A DNA stretch of 33,629 nucleotides from an uncultured Oscillospiraceae bacterium (GTDB lineage Bacteria > Bacillota > Clostridia > Oscillospirales > Oscillospiraceae): contig CALWXH010000019.1 of NCBI GenBank assembly GCA_944385465.1, forward strand, positions 1-33,629, in the 5' to 3' direction. Below the pieces are notes generated by a model. That model did no database searches. It had not been told where the DNA came from and worked only from the letters and a program-made list of their open reading frames with translations. Every line of letters begins with the position of its first letter. Positions within the stretch are counted from its first letter, which is position 1. Shown one piece after another: positions 23,110-31,841 of this stretch. A program made the position numbers and the translations under genes.

Positions 23110-24351
23110 ATGGTGAAAATGAAACGAGTATTGGCTCTGCTTCTGGCTGCGATGATGCTGCTGGGCCTGCTGGCCGCCTGTAGCGGGGACACGACGCCGA
23201 GCCAACAGCCCGACCCCGGCACCAGCGAACAGGGCGGGGAGGAGAATCCCGGTACCGACGTGCCCGAGCGGCAGACCCTGAAGATCGGCATCGCCACCTG
23301 CTTTACCGGAAGCGGCGCCCGGGGCGCTGAGACCCAGCTGTACGGCCTGGAGGCTGCTCTGAACCAGATTGAAGAGAGCGGCTACAGCAAGTATTACGAC
23401 TTCGAGCTGATCAAGGGCGATGACCAGTATGATGCCACCGAGGCGGTGTCCATTGCCAACAAGCTGGTGTACCAGGACGGCGTGAAGGCTGTGTTCGGAC
23501 ACCTGAACGCAGTGGTTACCCTGGCTGGCCTGGGTGTGTATGAAGAGGCCAAAGTGCCCTGCTTCACTCCCTCCGGTTCCTCCGATAAGGTCATCGACTC
23601 CGGCTATCAGTACGTCTACCTGTGCGTGCCCCAGGATCGGATCATCGCCTCCTCTCTGATGGACTATCTGGTCAACGACATGGGCGAGACCAAGATCGGC
23701 ATCCTGTACTGCAACAACGACCAGGGTCAGTCCTGGCTGAATTTCTGTGAGGAAGCTCTGGCGGAGTATGGCGTGGAGTTTGTGGACAAGCAGACCTATC
23801 TGGCCACCGACAACGACTTCACCGGCCAGCTGCTGAGCATGAAGAGCAACGGCGTGGAGGCCCTGGTGATCGGCGGCGGCGAAGTGAGCCAGCGCTCCAT
23901 CATGGTGCAGCAGGCCCGCCAGCTCATCAGTGAGGACGTGGTGATCTCCGGCGACGCCAACTTCTCCAACGCCACCTTCGTCAGCGTCACCGAGCCCGAG
24001 GAGCGGGAAGGCATCGTGTACCCCGCCGCCTGGTCTCCCGCCTTTACCGACGAGCAGAGCCAGCAGTACATTGAGGACTACCTGGAACTGGATCCCCTGA
24101 AGCAGACGCCCGGTGCGGTCACCGTCCGCTTCTATGACGGCATGTACCTGCTGGCCACCGCGCTGAACAACATGGGCCCCTATGATGTCAACGCCGAGGA
24201 CTTCACCGAGAAGCTGAACGCGGCCATCAAGGAGGCCTCCTACGACGGTCTCCAGGGCACCCTGGATCCCCAGGAGAACGGCGAGTGCCTCGACCAGTGC
24301 TATATCGTCCGCTACAACGCCGAGGGCGAAGAGGAACTGGTGGAGCGCTGA
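23110..24351 (+). CDS. Branched-chain amino acid-type ABC importer, substrate-binding lipoprotein
   Basis: This 413-residue protein begins with a lipoprotein signal, MVKMKRVLALLLAAMMLLG followed by LLAAC with Cys24 as the lipidated residue. A linker rich in Pro, Gly and Glu follows, and then a periplasmic-binding-protein fold of the LivJ class (IGIATCFTGSGARGAETQLYGLEAAL; LIKGDDQYDATEAVSIANKLV; CFTPSGSSDKVIDSGYQYVYLCVPQD). Members bind amino acids, amides, urea or small aromatic acids. The true ligand here is probably the cluster's substrate. AAGGAAAGG precedes the ATG. A strong stem-loop separates it from the permease genes. Confidence 0.92.
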   Translation: MVKMKRVLALLLAAMMLLGLLAACSGDTTPSQQPDPGTSEQGGEENPGTDVPERQTLKIGIATCFTGSGARGAETQLYGLEAALNQIEESGYSKYYDFELIKGDDQYDATEAVSIANKLVYQDGVKAVFGHLNAVVTLAGLGVYEEAKVPCFTPSGSSDKVIDSGYQYVYLCVPQDRIIASSLMDYLVNDMGETKIGILYCNNDQGQSWLNFCEEALAEYGVEFVDKQTYLATDNDFTGQLLSMKSNGVEALVIGGGEVSQRSIMVQQARQLISEDVVISGDANFSNATFVSVTEPEEREGIVYPAAWSPAFTDEQSQQYIEDYLELDPLKQTPGAVTVRFYDGMYLLATALNNMGPYDVNAEDFTEKLNAAIKEASYDGLQGTLDPQENGECLDQCYIVRYNAEGEEELVER

Positions 24352-24388
24352 TTTGTAAGAACTCTCTTTGATTCCCATCATGTTGACC

Positions 24389-24427
24389 GGGGGTATATCC
24401 GCGGGATGAACCCGCGGATATACCCCC
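24389..24427 (+). promoter_or_regulatory. 17-bp stem-loop between lipoprotein and permease genes
   Basis: GGGGGTATATCCGCGGG (24389-24405) and its exact complement (24411-24427) enclose a 5-base loop, ATGAA. No T-run follows, so it is more likely an mRNA-stabilising or partial-termination element that keeps the lipoprotein message abundant. Confidence 0.65.
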
Positions 24428-24463
24428 AAGCTATTTCCAATTCCAAGGAAGGGACGCGGAGCG

Positions 24464-25342
24464 ATGAATATTTTTATCCAATGTGTCATCAACGGGGTGG
24501 CGCTGGGCGCGGTGTATACCATCATGGCCCTGAGCTACACCATCCTGTTCGGCACGCTGAAAATCGCCAACTTTGCCCAGGGCGACATTTATATGATCGG
24601 CATGTTGCTGGGCTTTACCTTTTATGTGACGGCCAGCATGCCTTTTGTGGTGGCGCTGATCCTGGCTGTCATCATTACCGCTGCGGTGCTGTTGCTCATC
24701 GAGCGGGCGATCTACCGGCCGATCCTGAAGGTGTCCTCCATGTACCTGTTTATTGCCACCATTGGTATGGCCACCTTCCTGCGCAACGCCGCGCAGCTGG
24801 TGTTCGGCTCTGAGAGCTATTCCTTCCCCCACCTGTTCGGCAGCGACCCCATTCAGATTACGGAGAGCCTCAGCATCATTCCCCAGAACATTGTCATTAT
24901 CGTGGTGTGCGTCATTTTGGTGGTGGCGCTGTTCCTGTTCATGCGCAAGACCAAGACCGGTCTAGCCATGTCGGCGGTTTCCATGAACCCCTTCGCAGCC
25001 TCCCTGATGGGTGTGAACTACAGCCAGATCACCACCATCACCTACACCATCGCCGCGGCGATGGCGGCTATTGCCGGCGTGTTCACCGGGCCGCTGTACA
25101 ACGTCAGCACCACAGTGGGGGCGACCCTGGGGCTGAAGGCACTGATTGCCGCCGTCATGGGTGGATTCGGCAACTCCGCCGGCGCCATTGTGGGCGGCAT
25201 GATCCTGGGTTTGGTGGAGGCGCTGGGTAGCACCTATATCTCCTCCGCCTATAAGGACGCCTTTGCCTTCATTATGCTGCTGATCATCCTGTTCCTGCGT
25301 CCTCAGGGCATCCTGGGCCGCAAGAGCGTGTCCAAAGTTTAA
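24464..25342 (+). CDS. LivH-type ABC importer permease
   Basis: This 292-residue integral membrane protein has about eight hydrophobic segments. It starts MNIFIQCVINGVALGAVYTIMALSYTI and contains the LivH-type motif FGTLKIANFAQGDIYMIG and the ATPase-coupling loop AVSMNPFAASLMGVNYSQI. It forms one half of the import channel with the next gene. AAGGGACGC weakly resembles a ribosome binding site; translation may depend on the operon context. Confidence 0.92.
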   Translation: MNIFIQCVINGVALGAVYTIMALSYTILFGTLKIANFAQGDIYMIGMLLGFTFYVTASMPFVVALILAVIITAAVLLLIERAIYRPILKVSSMYLFIATIGMATFLRNAAQLVFGSESYSFPHLFGSDPIQITESLSIIPQNIVIIVVCVILVVALFLFMRKTKTGLAMSAVSMNPFAASLMGVNYSQITTITYTIAAAMAAIAGVFTGPLYNVSTTVGATLGLKALIAAVMGGFGNSAGAIVGGMILGLVEALGSTYISSAYKDAFAFIMLLIILFLRPQGILGRKSVSKV

Positions 25343-25357
25343 GGGGGGTGGCGGATC

Positions 25358-26359
25358 ATGAAAAAAGTAAAGACGAGAACCAAGATCATCATCGCCATCG
25401 TCCTGCTGCTGGCCATTATCATTCCTGTCTTCACCCGGGAGAACCGCTATTACATGGATGTATTCATCATGCTGGGCATCTATGTGATCCTGGGCGCCTC
25501 CATGAACCTGCTGATCGGTTACTCCGGACAGATCTCTCTGGGCACCGCGGGCTTTTACGGGATCGGGGCTTACGCCTCTGTTTTGCTGGTGATGGAGGCG
25601 AATATGCCCTTCCTGGTGGGCTTGATCTTCGCGGTGGTGCTGTGCTTCCTCATTGGCTATGTGCTGGGATTCCCGGCCACCAAGCTGAACTTTATCTTCC
25701 TGGGTCTGTCCACCGCGGGGTTGAATACCATTATCCAGCTGATCATCACCAACTCTGAGTTTACCGGCGGTGCCTCCGGCATCACCGGCATCCCCTCGGT
25801 GAAGCTCTTCGGGGAGCCCATGACCAAGCTGCAGTACTACTACATGACGCTGATCTTTGTGCTCATCGTGCTGTTTATCTGCTACCGCATCGTCAACTCC
25901 AAGACCGGCCGCGCCCTGATGGCCATCAAGGGCAATCCCATTGCGGCCTCCGCCATGGGCATCAACATCAACCGCTATAAGCTGCTGGTGTTCGCCATCG
26001 TGTCCGCCATGGGCGGGCTGGCCGGCGTGCTGTACGCCTTTAACATCCGCTACATCCAGGCGGAGGCCTTCACCACCAATATGTCCTTCAAGATCCTCAC
26101 CATGGGCATCATCGGCGGCATGGGCGACCTGGGCGGCGGCGTGCTGGGCTCCCTGGTGGCCGGCGCCCTGCCCGAGTTCCTGCGGGATCTGAGCAAGTAT
26201 CAGATGACCATTTACGGCCTGCTCATCGTACTGGTGCTGCGCTTTATGCCCAAGGGCATTGTCCATCCCATCCAGATTGGCCTGGATAAGCTGGAACAGG
26301 CGATTACCGGAGCCCTGGCCAAGCGGAAAGCCGCCAAGGCGAAGAAGAAGGAGGGCTGA
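25358..26359 (+). CDS. LivM-type ABC importer permease
   Basis: This 333-residue membrane protein pairs with the LivH-type permease. Family features are MNLLIGYSGQISLGTAGFYGIGAYAS, TGGASGITGIPS and the coupling loop AIKGNPIAASAMGININRYK. It has about nine to ten hydrophobic segments and a basic cytosolic C-terminus (KRKAAKAKKKEG). AAGGGGGGTG lies upstream of the ATG. The ATPase gene follows after three bases. Confidence 0.92.
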   Translation: MKKVKTRTKIIIAIVLLLAIIIPVFTRENRYYMDVFIMLGIYVILGASMNLLIGYSGQISLGTAGFYGIGAYASVLLVMEANMPFLVGLIFAVVLCFLIGYVLGFPATKLNFIFLGLSTAGLNTIIQLIITNSEFTGGASGITGIPSVKLFGEPMTKLQYYYMTLIFVLIVLFICYRIVNSKTGRALMAIKGNPIAASAMGININRYKLLVFAIVSAMGGLAGVLYAFNIRYIQAEAFTTNMSFKILTMGIIGGMGDLGGGVLGSLVAGALPEFLRDLSKYQMTIYGLLIVLVLRFMPKGIVHPIQIGLDKLEQAITGALAKRKAAKAKKKEG

Positions 26360-26362
26360 GTC

Positions 26363-27136
26363 ATGGGAACCATTTTGAAGACAGAGGCGGCCACCATGCA
26401 GTTTGGCGGCCTGACCGCGGTCGACCATGTGGATATGGAGATCCAGGCCGGCGAGGTCCACGCCCTGCTGGGGCCCAACGGCGCGGGAAAGACCACGCTG
26501 TTCAACATGATTTCCGGCATTTACACCCCCACCTCCGGCAAGGTGATTTTTCAGGGGAACGATATCAGCAAAAAGCGCTCCTTTGAGGTGGCGGCGCTGG
26601 GGATCGGGCGGACTTTCCAGAACATCCTGCTCTTTGATGACTTGAGCGCTTGCGACAATGTGATGATCGGCCGGCACCTAAAAACCAAGCAGCCACTGGT
26701 GGAGTCTATTTTCTGTACCCCCCGGATCCGCCGGGAGGAGAAAAATGCCCGCCAGCGCTCGCTGGAATTGCTCGATTACGTGAATCTGGGGGCGGACGCG
26801 GAGAAAAAGGCGGGCAGCCTGCCCTACGGCAAGAAGCGCCTGCTGGAAATTGCCCGGGCGCTGGCGCTGGAGCCCAGCATGCTGCTGCTGGACGAGCCGG
26901 CGGCGGGCATGAATCCGTCGGAGAGCGTGGAACTGATGGAGATCATCCGAAAGATCCGCGATGACGGCGTCACGGTCCTGATTGTGGAGCACAACATGCG
27001 GGTGGCGATGGGAATCTCCGATGTGGTCACCGTGCTCAACCACGGACAGAAGATCGCCGAAGGTGTGCCGGAAGTGGTGCAGCACGACCCGGCGGTCATT
27101 GAGGCCTATCTCGGGAAAGGCGGTGCAGCGCAATGA
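26363..27136 (+). CDS. LivG-type ABC importer ATPase
   Basis: This 257-residue nucleotide-binding protein has Walker A GPNGAGKTT (near residue 34), the signature LPYGKKRLLEIARAL (a normal LivG variant of LSGGQ), Walker B MLLLDEPAAGMNP and H-loop VEHNM. The C-terminal IAEGVPEVVQHDPAVIEAYLG is typical of LivG. Its TGA overlaps the LivF-type start codon (ATGA). Confidence 0.93.
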   Translation: MGTILKTEAATMQFGGLTAVDHVDMEIQAGEVHALLGPNGAGKTTLFNMISGIYTPTSGKVIFQGNDISKKRSFEVAALGIGRTFQNILLFDDLSACDNVMIGRHLKTKQPLVESIFCTPRIRREEKNARQRSLELLDYVNLGADAEKKAGSLPYGKKRLLEIARALALEPSMLLLDEPAAGMNPSESVELMEIIRKIRDDGVTVLIVEHNMRVAMGISDVVTVLNHGQKIAEGVPEVVQHDPAVIEAYLGKGGAAQ

Positions 27137-27849
27137 GTGAGACCATCCTGAAAGTCAGCGGCGTCAGCGCCCATTACGGCAGCATCAACGCAGTCAAGGA
27201 CGCGTCTCTGGAGGTGAACCAGGGTGAGGTGGTGACGGTCATCGGCGCCAACGGCGCGGGGAAGTCCACGCTGATGAAATGCATTGTGGGCGTCATGCCC
27301 AAGAGCGGCGGTACCGTGGAATATATGGGGCAGGACATCACCAAGACGCCCTCAGACAAGATCGTCCGGATGGGGATCGCCATGGTCCCGGAGGGACGGC
27401 AGATCTTCAGCGAGCTGAGCGTGCTGGAAAATCTGAAGATGGGGGCCTATACCCGCACAAAAAAAGAGGATTTGGCGGCGGACTATGATCTGGTGTTCGG
27501 CATCTTTCCCAGGCTGAAGGAGCGGGCCGGCCAGAAGGGCGGCAGCCTGTCCGGCGGCGAGCAGCAGATGCTGGCGGTGAGCCGGGCGCTGATGTCCCGG
27601 CCCAAGCTGCTGCTCATTGACGAGCTGTCCATGGGCCTTGCCCCGGTGCTGGTGGAATCCTTGTTTGACGCGCTGATGGATATCAACAAAAAGGGGACCA
27701 CCATTGTCCTGGTGGAGCAGGACGCCAATATGGCGCTGAAGTTTTCCAACCGGGCCTATGTCATTGAAAACGGCACAGTGGCGCTGAGCGGAAAATCCTC
27801 CGACCTGATGGCGGACGACCGGGTGCGGGAGCTGTACCTGGGCGGGTAA
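27133..27849 (+). CDS. LivF-type ABC importer ATPase
   Basis: This 238-residue nucleotide-binding protein has Walker A GANGAGKST, signature LSGGEQQMLAVSRAL, Walker B LLLIDELSMGLAP and H-loop VEQDANMAL. It completes a five-component Liv-type importer. It overlaps the preceding gene by four bases and is followed 51 bases later by the enolase-superfamily gene with no terminator between, so transport and metabolism genes share a transcript. Confidence 0.93.
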   Translation: MSETILKVSGVSAHYGSINAVKDASLEVNQGEVVTVIGANGAGKSTLMKCIVGVMPKSGGTVEYMGQDITKTPSDKIVRMGIAMVPEGRQIFSELSVLENLKMGAYTRTKKEDLAADYDLVFGIFPRLKERAGQKGGSLSGGEQQMLAVSRALMSRPKLLLIDELSMGLAPVLVESLFDALMDINKKGTTIVLVEQDANMALKFSNRAYVIENGTVALSGKSSDLMADDRVRELYLGG

Positions 27850-27900
27850 GAATGCCGGCGGAAAACGGGCGCAAATAAATCAGATGCGGGAGGTGCGCGG

Positions 27901-29109
27901 ATGAAGATCACAGATGTCCGGATTCGGACCCTGGTGGGCATTGACGAGAAGCCGGGGATGATTTACAACAACCAGAAGGTGGTGCGGGTGGCGCCCACGG
28001 ATATCCACCCGGAATACCGGAAGAAAAAGGGGCATATCAGCGTGACCCATGTTCCCCAGCCGGATGGGACCTATCGCATCACCCAGAACTTCCTGCTGGT
28101 GGAGACGGACGAGGGAATCACTGGTACGGTGGGGCCCATCAGCAATCCCATGCCTCCGGTGTATATCTTCACCTATTTGAAGCCGATTTTGATTGGGCAG
28201 GACCCCTGGGACGTACAGCGGCTGTGGGACATCATGTACCGATCCTGCGTCAACGGACGCAAAGGGGAAAACATGCAGGCCATCAGTTATGTGGACTGCG
28301 CCCTTTGGGACATCCGGGCCAAGGCCTGCGGCCTGCCGCTTTACAAGCTTTTGGGCGGCAGGGTGCAGAAGAAGATCCGGGCCTACGCCAATACTGCCGG
28401 CTATCCCCAAGATCCGGAGAGTATTGTGGCCGCGGTCCGGGATTTGAAGGACAGAGGATTTACCGCCATCAAATGGGGGGTATCCTATGGCCCGGCCGCC
28501 GGTGACGCGGGGATGAAACAGACGGTGGAGACCGTCCGGCTGCTGAGGGAGACTGCCGGGGACGATATGATGCTGATGCTGGACGCCTGGTCCAGCTGGG
28601 ATGTCCCGTATACCCTGCGCATTGCCCCGAAGCTGGCGGAGTATGATCTGGCCTGGATTGAGGAGCCGGTGATGCCTGATCTGGTGGAGAGCTATGCCTA
28701 TCTCAACCGCCACAGCCCAGTCCCCATTTCTGGCGGAGAGCATGAATATACCCGCTGGGGATATAAGGGCCTGCTGGACGCAGACGCCTGCGCGCTCTAT
28801 CAGCCGGACCCCGCCTGGAGCGGAGGAGTGACTGAGGTGGACAAGATCTTGGGGCTGATCTCCGCCTATGACCGCCGGGCCAGCCTGCACAACAGCCTGC
28901 CCGGACTGGGCGTCCACATGTCCTGCGCCTGGCCTACCAGTGTGGTTCCACTGGCGGAGTACCTGATGCTGGTGGGGGAGGCATCCCAGTATTTTCTCAA
29001 AACGCCCTGCAGGCCGGAAGACGGGTATTTTGCCCCGCTGGAGACGCCGGGCATCGGCCTGGACATTGATGAGTCCAAGGTGGATGAATCCTTCTTCCTG
29101 GAAGCATAG
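27901..29109 (+). CDS. Enolase-superfamily dehydratase, rhamnonate dehydratase-like
   Basis: This 402-residue protein has the two-domain enolase superfamily fold. Metal ligands fit Asp228 (LMLDAW), Glu254 (AWIEEP) and Glu280 (SGGEH); His330 (ASLHNS) is a candidate catalytic base and Lys191 lies on the second strand. The stretch YGPAAGDAGM (196-205) and the spacing of ligands resemble L-rhamnonate dehydratase. These enzymes abstract a proton next to a carboxylate, usually to dehydrate a sugar acid. A sugar acid role is unexpected between an importer and dihydroorotate-dehydrogenase-like genes, so the substrate may be another hydroxy-carboxylate. GGGAGGTG precedes the ATG. Confidence 0.85.
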   Translation: MKITDVRIRTLVGIDEKPGMIYNNQKVVRVAPTDIHPEYRKKKGHISVTHVPQPDGTYRITQNFLLVETDEGITGTVGPISNPMPPVYIFTYLKPILIGQDPWDVQRLWDIMYRSCVNGRKGENMQAISYVDCALWDIRAKACGLPLYKLLGGRVQKKIRAYANTAGYPQDPESIVAAVRDLKDRGFTAIKWGVSYGPAAGDAGMKQTVETVRLLRETAGDDMMLMLDAWSSWDVPYTLRIAPKLAEYDLAWIEEPVMPDLVESYAYLNRHSPVPISGGEHEYTRWGYKGLLDADACALYQPDPAWSGGVTEVDKILGLISAYDRRASLHNSLPGLGVHMSCAWPTSVVPLAEYLMLVGEASQYFLKTPCRPEDGYFAPLETPGIGLDIDESKVDESFFLEA

Positions 29110-29133
29110 GCGCGTGGGGAAAGGAGGCAGGCA

Positions 29134-30330
29134 ATGCGCAGATTGGAGCAGGCCATCGGCGGCATTTCTTTTCGCAGCCCGCTGGTGATTGGCGCCGGGC
29201 CACTGTCAGACCGACCGGATCTGATTGAACGGGCGGCAGCCTGCGGCGCCGGTGCGGTGAGCATCAAGCAGACGGCCTGGAGTGAGCCGAGGCCCGGCGT
29301 ACGAAAAATGTACGCTCAGAAGGGAGAGTGCTTTTTCAACCCCAGTGACCGCCGGCTGAAGCCGGAGGCTGCGGCCCGGCTGATTTATCAGGTGAGGCAG
29401 GTCACGGATATCCCGCTGCTGGTCAATATTCTGGGCAGCGGCGGAGATGCTGAGACCTGGGTTCAGCTGGGAGAGCAGATGGAGCAGGCCGGGGCGGACG
29501 GGCTGGAGCTGAATTTCGCCTGCCCCAATCCACCGGCCCAGAAAGACGCAGCGGGGCAGAACCTGCGCTACGGCGCGGCGCTGAGCCAGGAACCGGATCT
29601 GGCGGGCGCCATCATACGGGCCATCACGGAAAAAGTGAGCATTCCTGTCTGGGTCAAATTTTCCGGTGATGGAACAGACACCCCGGCCCTGTGCCGGGCG
29701 GCAGCGGCGGCAGGCGCGGCTGGGGTGACGGCCTTTTGCAGTCCACGGGGCGCCTTTCCCATTGACATTGAACAGGGAGGCAGGCCCAAGTTGGCGGATC
29801 TCTCCGTGTGCAGCTTCGGCGGTATCAACGGCCCGGCCATCCGGCCGGCCTCCAACCGGGTGGTGGCTGAGGCGGCCCAGGCGGTCCCGGGCCTTCCCGT
29901 TATGGGGGGCGGCGGAATCTCCAGGGTGGAACACGTGGTGGAGACCATCATGTACGGAGCCAGCCTGACCTTCCTGTTTACCCAGGTGATGCTGGAGGGC
30001 TTTGAGGTGCTGACAAAGCTGAATCAGCAGCTGGAGGCTTTTCTGGACTGCCATGGATATGAGAATGTGGAGGAGATGCGGGGGCTGGCGCTGCGGTACT
30101 TGGTGCCCAACAGTGAACTGGACTACCGGATCGGCAGGCCGGCGCGGATCGACCCGCGAAAGTGCCGGGGGTGCGGAACCTGCGGGAAGATCGCCTTTTG
30201 CCGGGCCATTCAGATGGAGGGCAAGACGGCGCAGGTCCAGCCGCGGCTGTGTGAGAGCTGCGGACTGTGCGCCAGTTTGTGCCCCTTCGATGCCATTTCT
30301 TTTGACGACGATCCGGAAGGGGGAGATTGA
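29134..30330 (+). CDS. DHOD/dihydropyrimidine dehydrogenase-type flavoenzyme with two Fe-S motifs
   Basis: This 398-residue protein has an FMN-binding barrel of the class I dihydroorotate dehydrogenase type. It shows ELNFACPNP with the likely catalytic Cys130, Lys175 (VWVKFSG), GGINGPAIRPAS and the FMN-phosphate segment GGGGISRVEHVVETIMYGAS. The C-terminus adds ferredoxin-like cysteines: Cys344/347/350/356 and Cys373/376/379/383. This order, barrel then two clusters, is like PreA and the C-terminal part of dihydropyrimidine dehydrogenase. The first cluster spacing, C-x2-C-x2-C-x5-C, is unusual. No PreT-like partner is adjacent, so the PyrK-like protein downstream may deliver electrons. AAAGGAGG precedes the ATG. 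Confidence 0.85.
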   Translation: MRRLEQAIGGISFRSPLVIGAGPLSDRPDLIERAAACGAGAVSIKQTAWSEPRPGVRKMYAQKGECFFNPSDRRLKPEAAARLIYQVRQVTDIPLLVNILGSGGDAETWVQLGEQMEQAGADGLELNFACPNPPAQKDAAGQNLRYGAALSQEPDLAGAIIRAITEKVSIPVWVKFSGDGTDTPALCRAAAAAGAAGVTAFCSPRGAFPIDIEQGGRPKLADLSVCSFGGINGPAIRPASNRVVAEAAQAVPGLPVMGGGGISRVEHVVETIMYGASLTFLFTQVMLEGFEVLTKLNQQLEAFLDCHGYENVEEMRGLALRYLVPNSELDYRIGRPARIDPRKCRGCGTCGKIAFCRAIQMEGKTAQVQPRLCESCGLCASLCPFDAISFDDDPEGGD

Positions 30331-30332
30331 CT

Positions 30333-31073
30333 GTGCTGGATACCTCGGGATGGCCCTATGTGGACGGACAGCGGGGGCGGATCGGACTGATCACACCGGC
30401 TCCGGGCAGCTCCACAGAGTGGGAGTTTAATCGCTATAAACCAGATGGAGTGGCGGTGCTCACCACCCGGGTTCCGTTGTTCGGAATCTCCTACGAGGGA
30501 ATTGCCCATATGACGCAGTATGTGGATCAGGCGGCGGAAATGTTGGCCAGAAGCTCTATTGTAGATCTGATCCTGTTCAGCTGTACAGCCGGCAGCTTCC
30601 TGGAGGGCGGGGACTATGACCGTCAGATGATCCAGCACCTGGAGGCGCTGACAGGGGTGCGGACTACCACCACCAGCACCTGTGTCCGTGAGGCGCTGAA
30701 CACGCTGGGTATTCGGGCGCTGCATGTGGTGACGCCCTATTCCGATGAAATCAATCAGCGGGAGCGGATATTTTTGGAGCAGTGCGGTGTGAAGGTACTC
30801 AGTATCACGGGAGCGCTGCTGGATCGCTCCCAAAATACGCCCAAGATCCCAGGCGGTGTGATGGCGGACTATGTCCGCCGGGCGGATACCGACCAGGCGG
30901 ACGGGATCTTCATCAGCTGCACGGGGCTGCATGTGGATGAGATCCTGGAGCCCCTGGAGCGGGAACTGGGCAAGCCGGTGCTGGCCAGCAATCAGTGCGG
31001 GCTGTGGGGCAGTCTGCGGGCGCTGGGGATCCAGGAGCAGATCCCGGGGCTGGGACAGCTCTTTTTCCACTGA
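30333..31073 (+). CDS. Asp/Glu racemase superfamily enzyme, two-cysteine form
   Basis: This 246-residue protein belongs to the superfamily that includes maleate isomerase, arylmalonate decarboxylase and hydantoin racemase. The motifs TTRVPL, FSCTAGSF with Cys84, VVTPYSDEINQ and ISCTGLH with Cys196 are present. Two facing cysteines are the catalytic pair of racemases and isomerases. The start is probably GTG at 30333, seven bases after AAGGGGGAG; an in-frame TTG at 30327 sits almost on that box. It follows the flavoenzyme stop directly and is paralogous to the next gene. Confidence 0.85.
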   Translation: MLDTSGWPYVDGQRGRIGLITPAPGSSTEWEFNRYKPDGVAVLTTRVPLFGISYEGIAHMTQYVDQAAEMLARSSIVDLILFSCTAGSFLEGGDYDRQMIQHLEALTGVRTTTTSTCVREALNTLGIRALHVVTPYSDEINQRERIFLEQCGVKVLSITGALLDRSQNTPKIPGGVMADYVRRADTDQADGIFISCTGLHVDEILEPLERELGKPVLASNQCGLWGSLRALGIQEQIPGLGQLFFH

Positions 31074-31085
31074 GAGGAGAACGCG

Positions 31086-31814
31086 ATGGGCAGACAATTT
31101 GTAGACGGCTACCGGGGGCGTATTGGCCTGGTGGCCACGGCGCCCGGAAATGCCACAGAGGCGGACTTCAACCGTTATCGCCCGGAGGGGGTGGCAGTGA
31201 TGACCACCCGGATTCCACTGACCAGTTCTACCCCGGAGGGGATTGGAGAGATGAATCAACAGCTGGAGGATGCGGTGCGGATGCTGGCGGGAAACGCCTA
31301 CTGCGATGTGGTTCTGTGCAGCAGCACGGCGGGCAGCTTTCTGGATGGACGCCAAGCGGATGAGGCGCGGGCGGCCCGGCTGAGCCGGGAGACAGGCTGT
31401 CAGGTGATCACCTCGGCGCAGTGCATGCTGAGCGCAATGGAGGCGCTGGATGTGAAGCGAGTTGCCCTGGTCACGCCTTCTTCCCGGGAACTGAATGAGG
31501 TGGAGTGCGCCTTCCTGGCGGAGGCGGGAGTGGACGTGGTGAGCCAAGGAGAATTTGACCTGAAGAGCCCCAGGGATATCCTGTGTACTGCGCCGGAGGA
31601 AGTGGAAGCGATGGTCCGGCAGGCGGATCGGAGGCAGGCACAGGGCATTCTCATCAGCTGCTCCGGCCTGCATGTCATGGAGTTGATCCCCAGACTGGAG
31701 GCCGAGCTGGGCAAGCCGGTGCTGGCCAGCAATCAGTTCGGATTGTGGGGCTGCCTGCGGGCGCTGCAGCTGCGAATGGACATGCCGGAGCTCGGTGCGC
31801 TGTTCCAGCATTGA
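31086..31814 (+). CDS. Asp/Glu racemase superfamily enzyme, one-cysteine form
   Basis: This 242-residue paralogue of the preceding gene keeps TTRIPL, STAGSF, VTPSSRELNE and ISCSGLH with Cys192. The first catalytic cysteine is replaced by Ser80 (SSTAGSF instead of SCTAGSF). In arylmalonate decarboxylase only the second cysteine is present. So this copy may be a decarboxylase-like or one-base enzyme, or a non-catalytic partner. GAGAGGAG precedes the ATG, 12 bases after the previous stop. Similar end segments (GKPVLASNQ-GLWG) point to gene duplication. Confidence 0.83.
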   Translation: MGRQFVDGYRGRIGLVATAPGNATEADFNRYRPEGVAVMTTRIPLTSSTPEGIGEMNQQLEDAVRMLAGNAYCDVVLCSSTAGSFLDGRQADEARAARLSRETGCQVITSAQCMLSAMEALDVKRVALVTPSSRELNEVECAFLAEAGVDVVSQGEFDLKSPRDILCTAPEEVEAMVRQADRRQAQGILISCSGLHVMELIPRLEAELGKPVLASNQFGLWGCLRALQLRMDMPELGALFQH

Positions 31815-31841
31815 ATGGTAAACTTAGGAGGAGATGATCGC

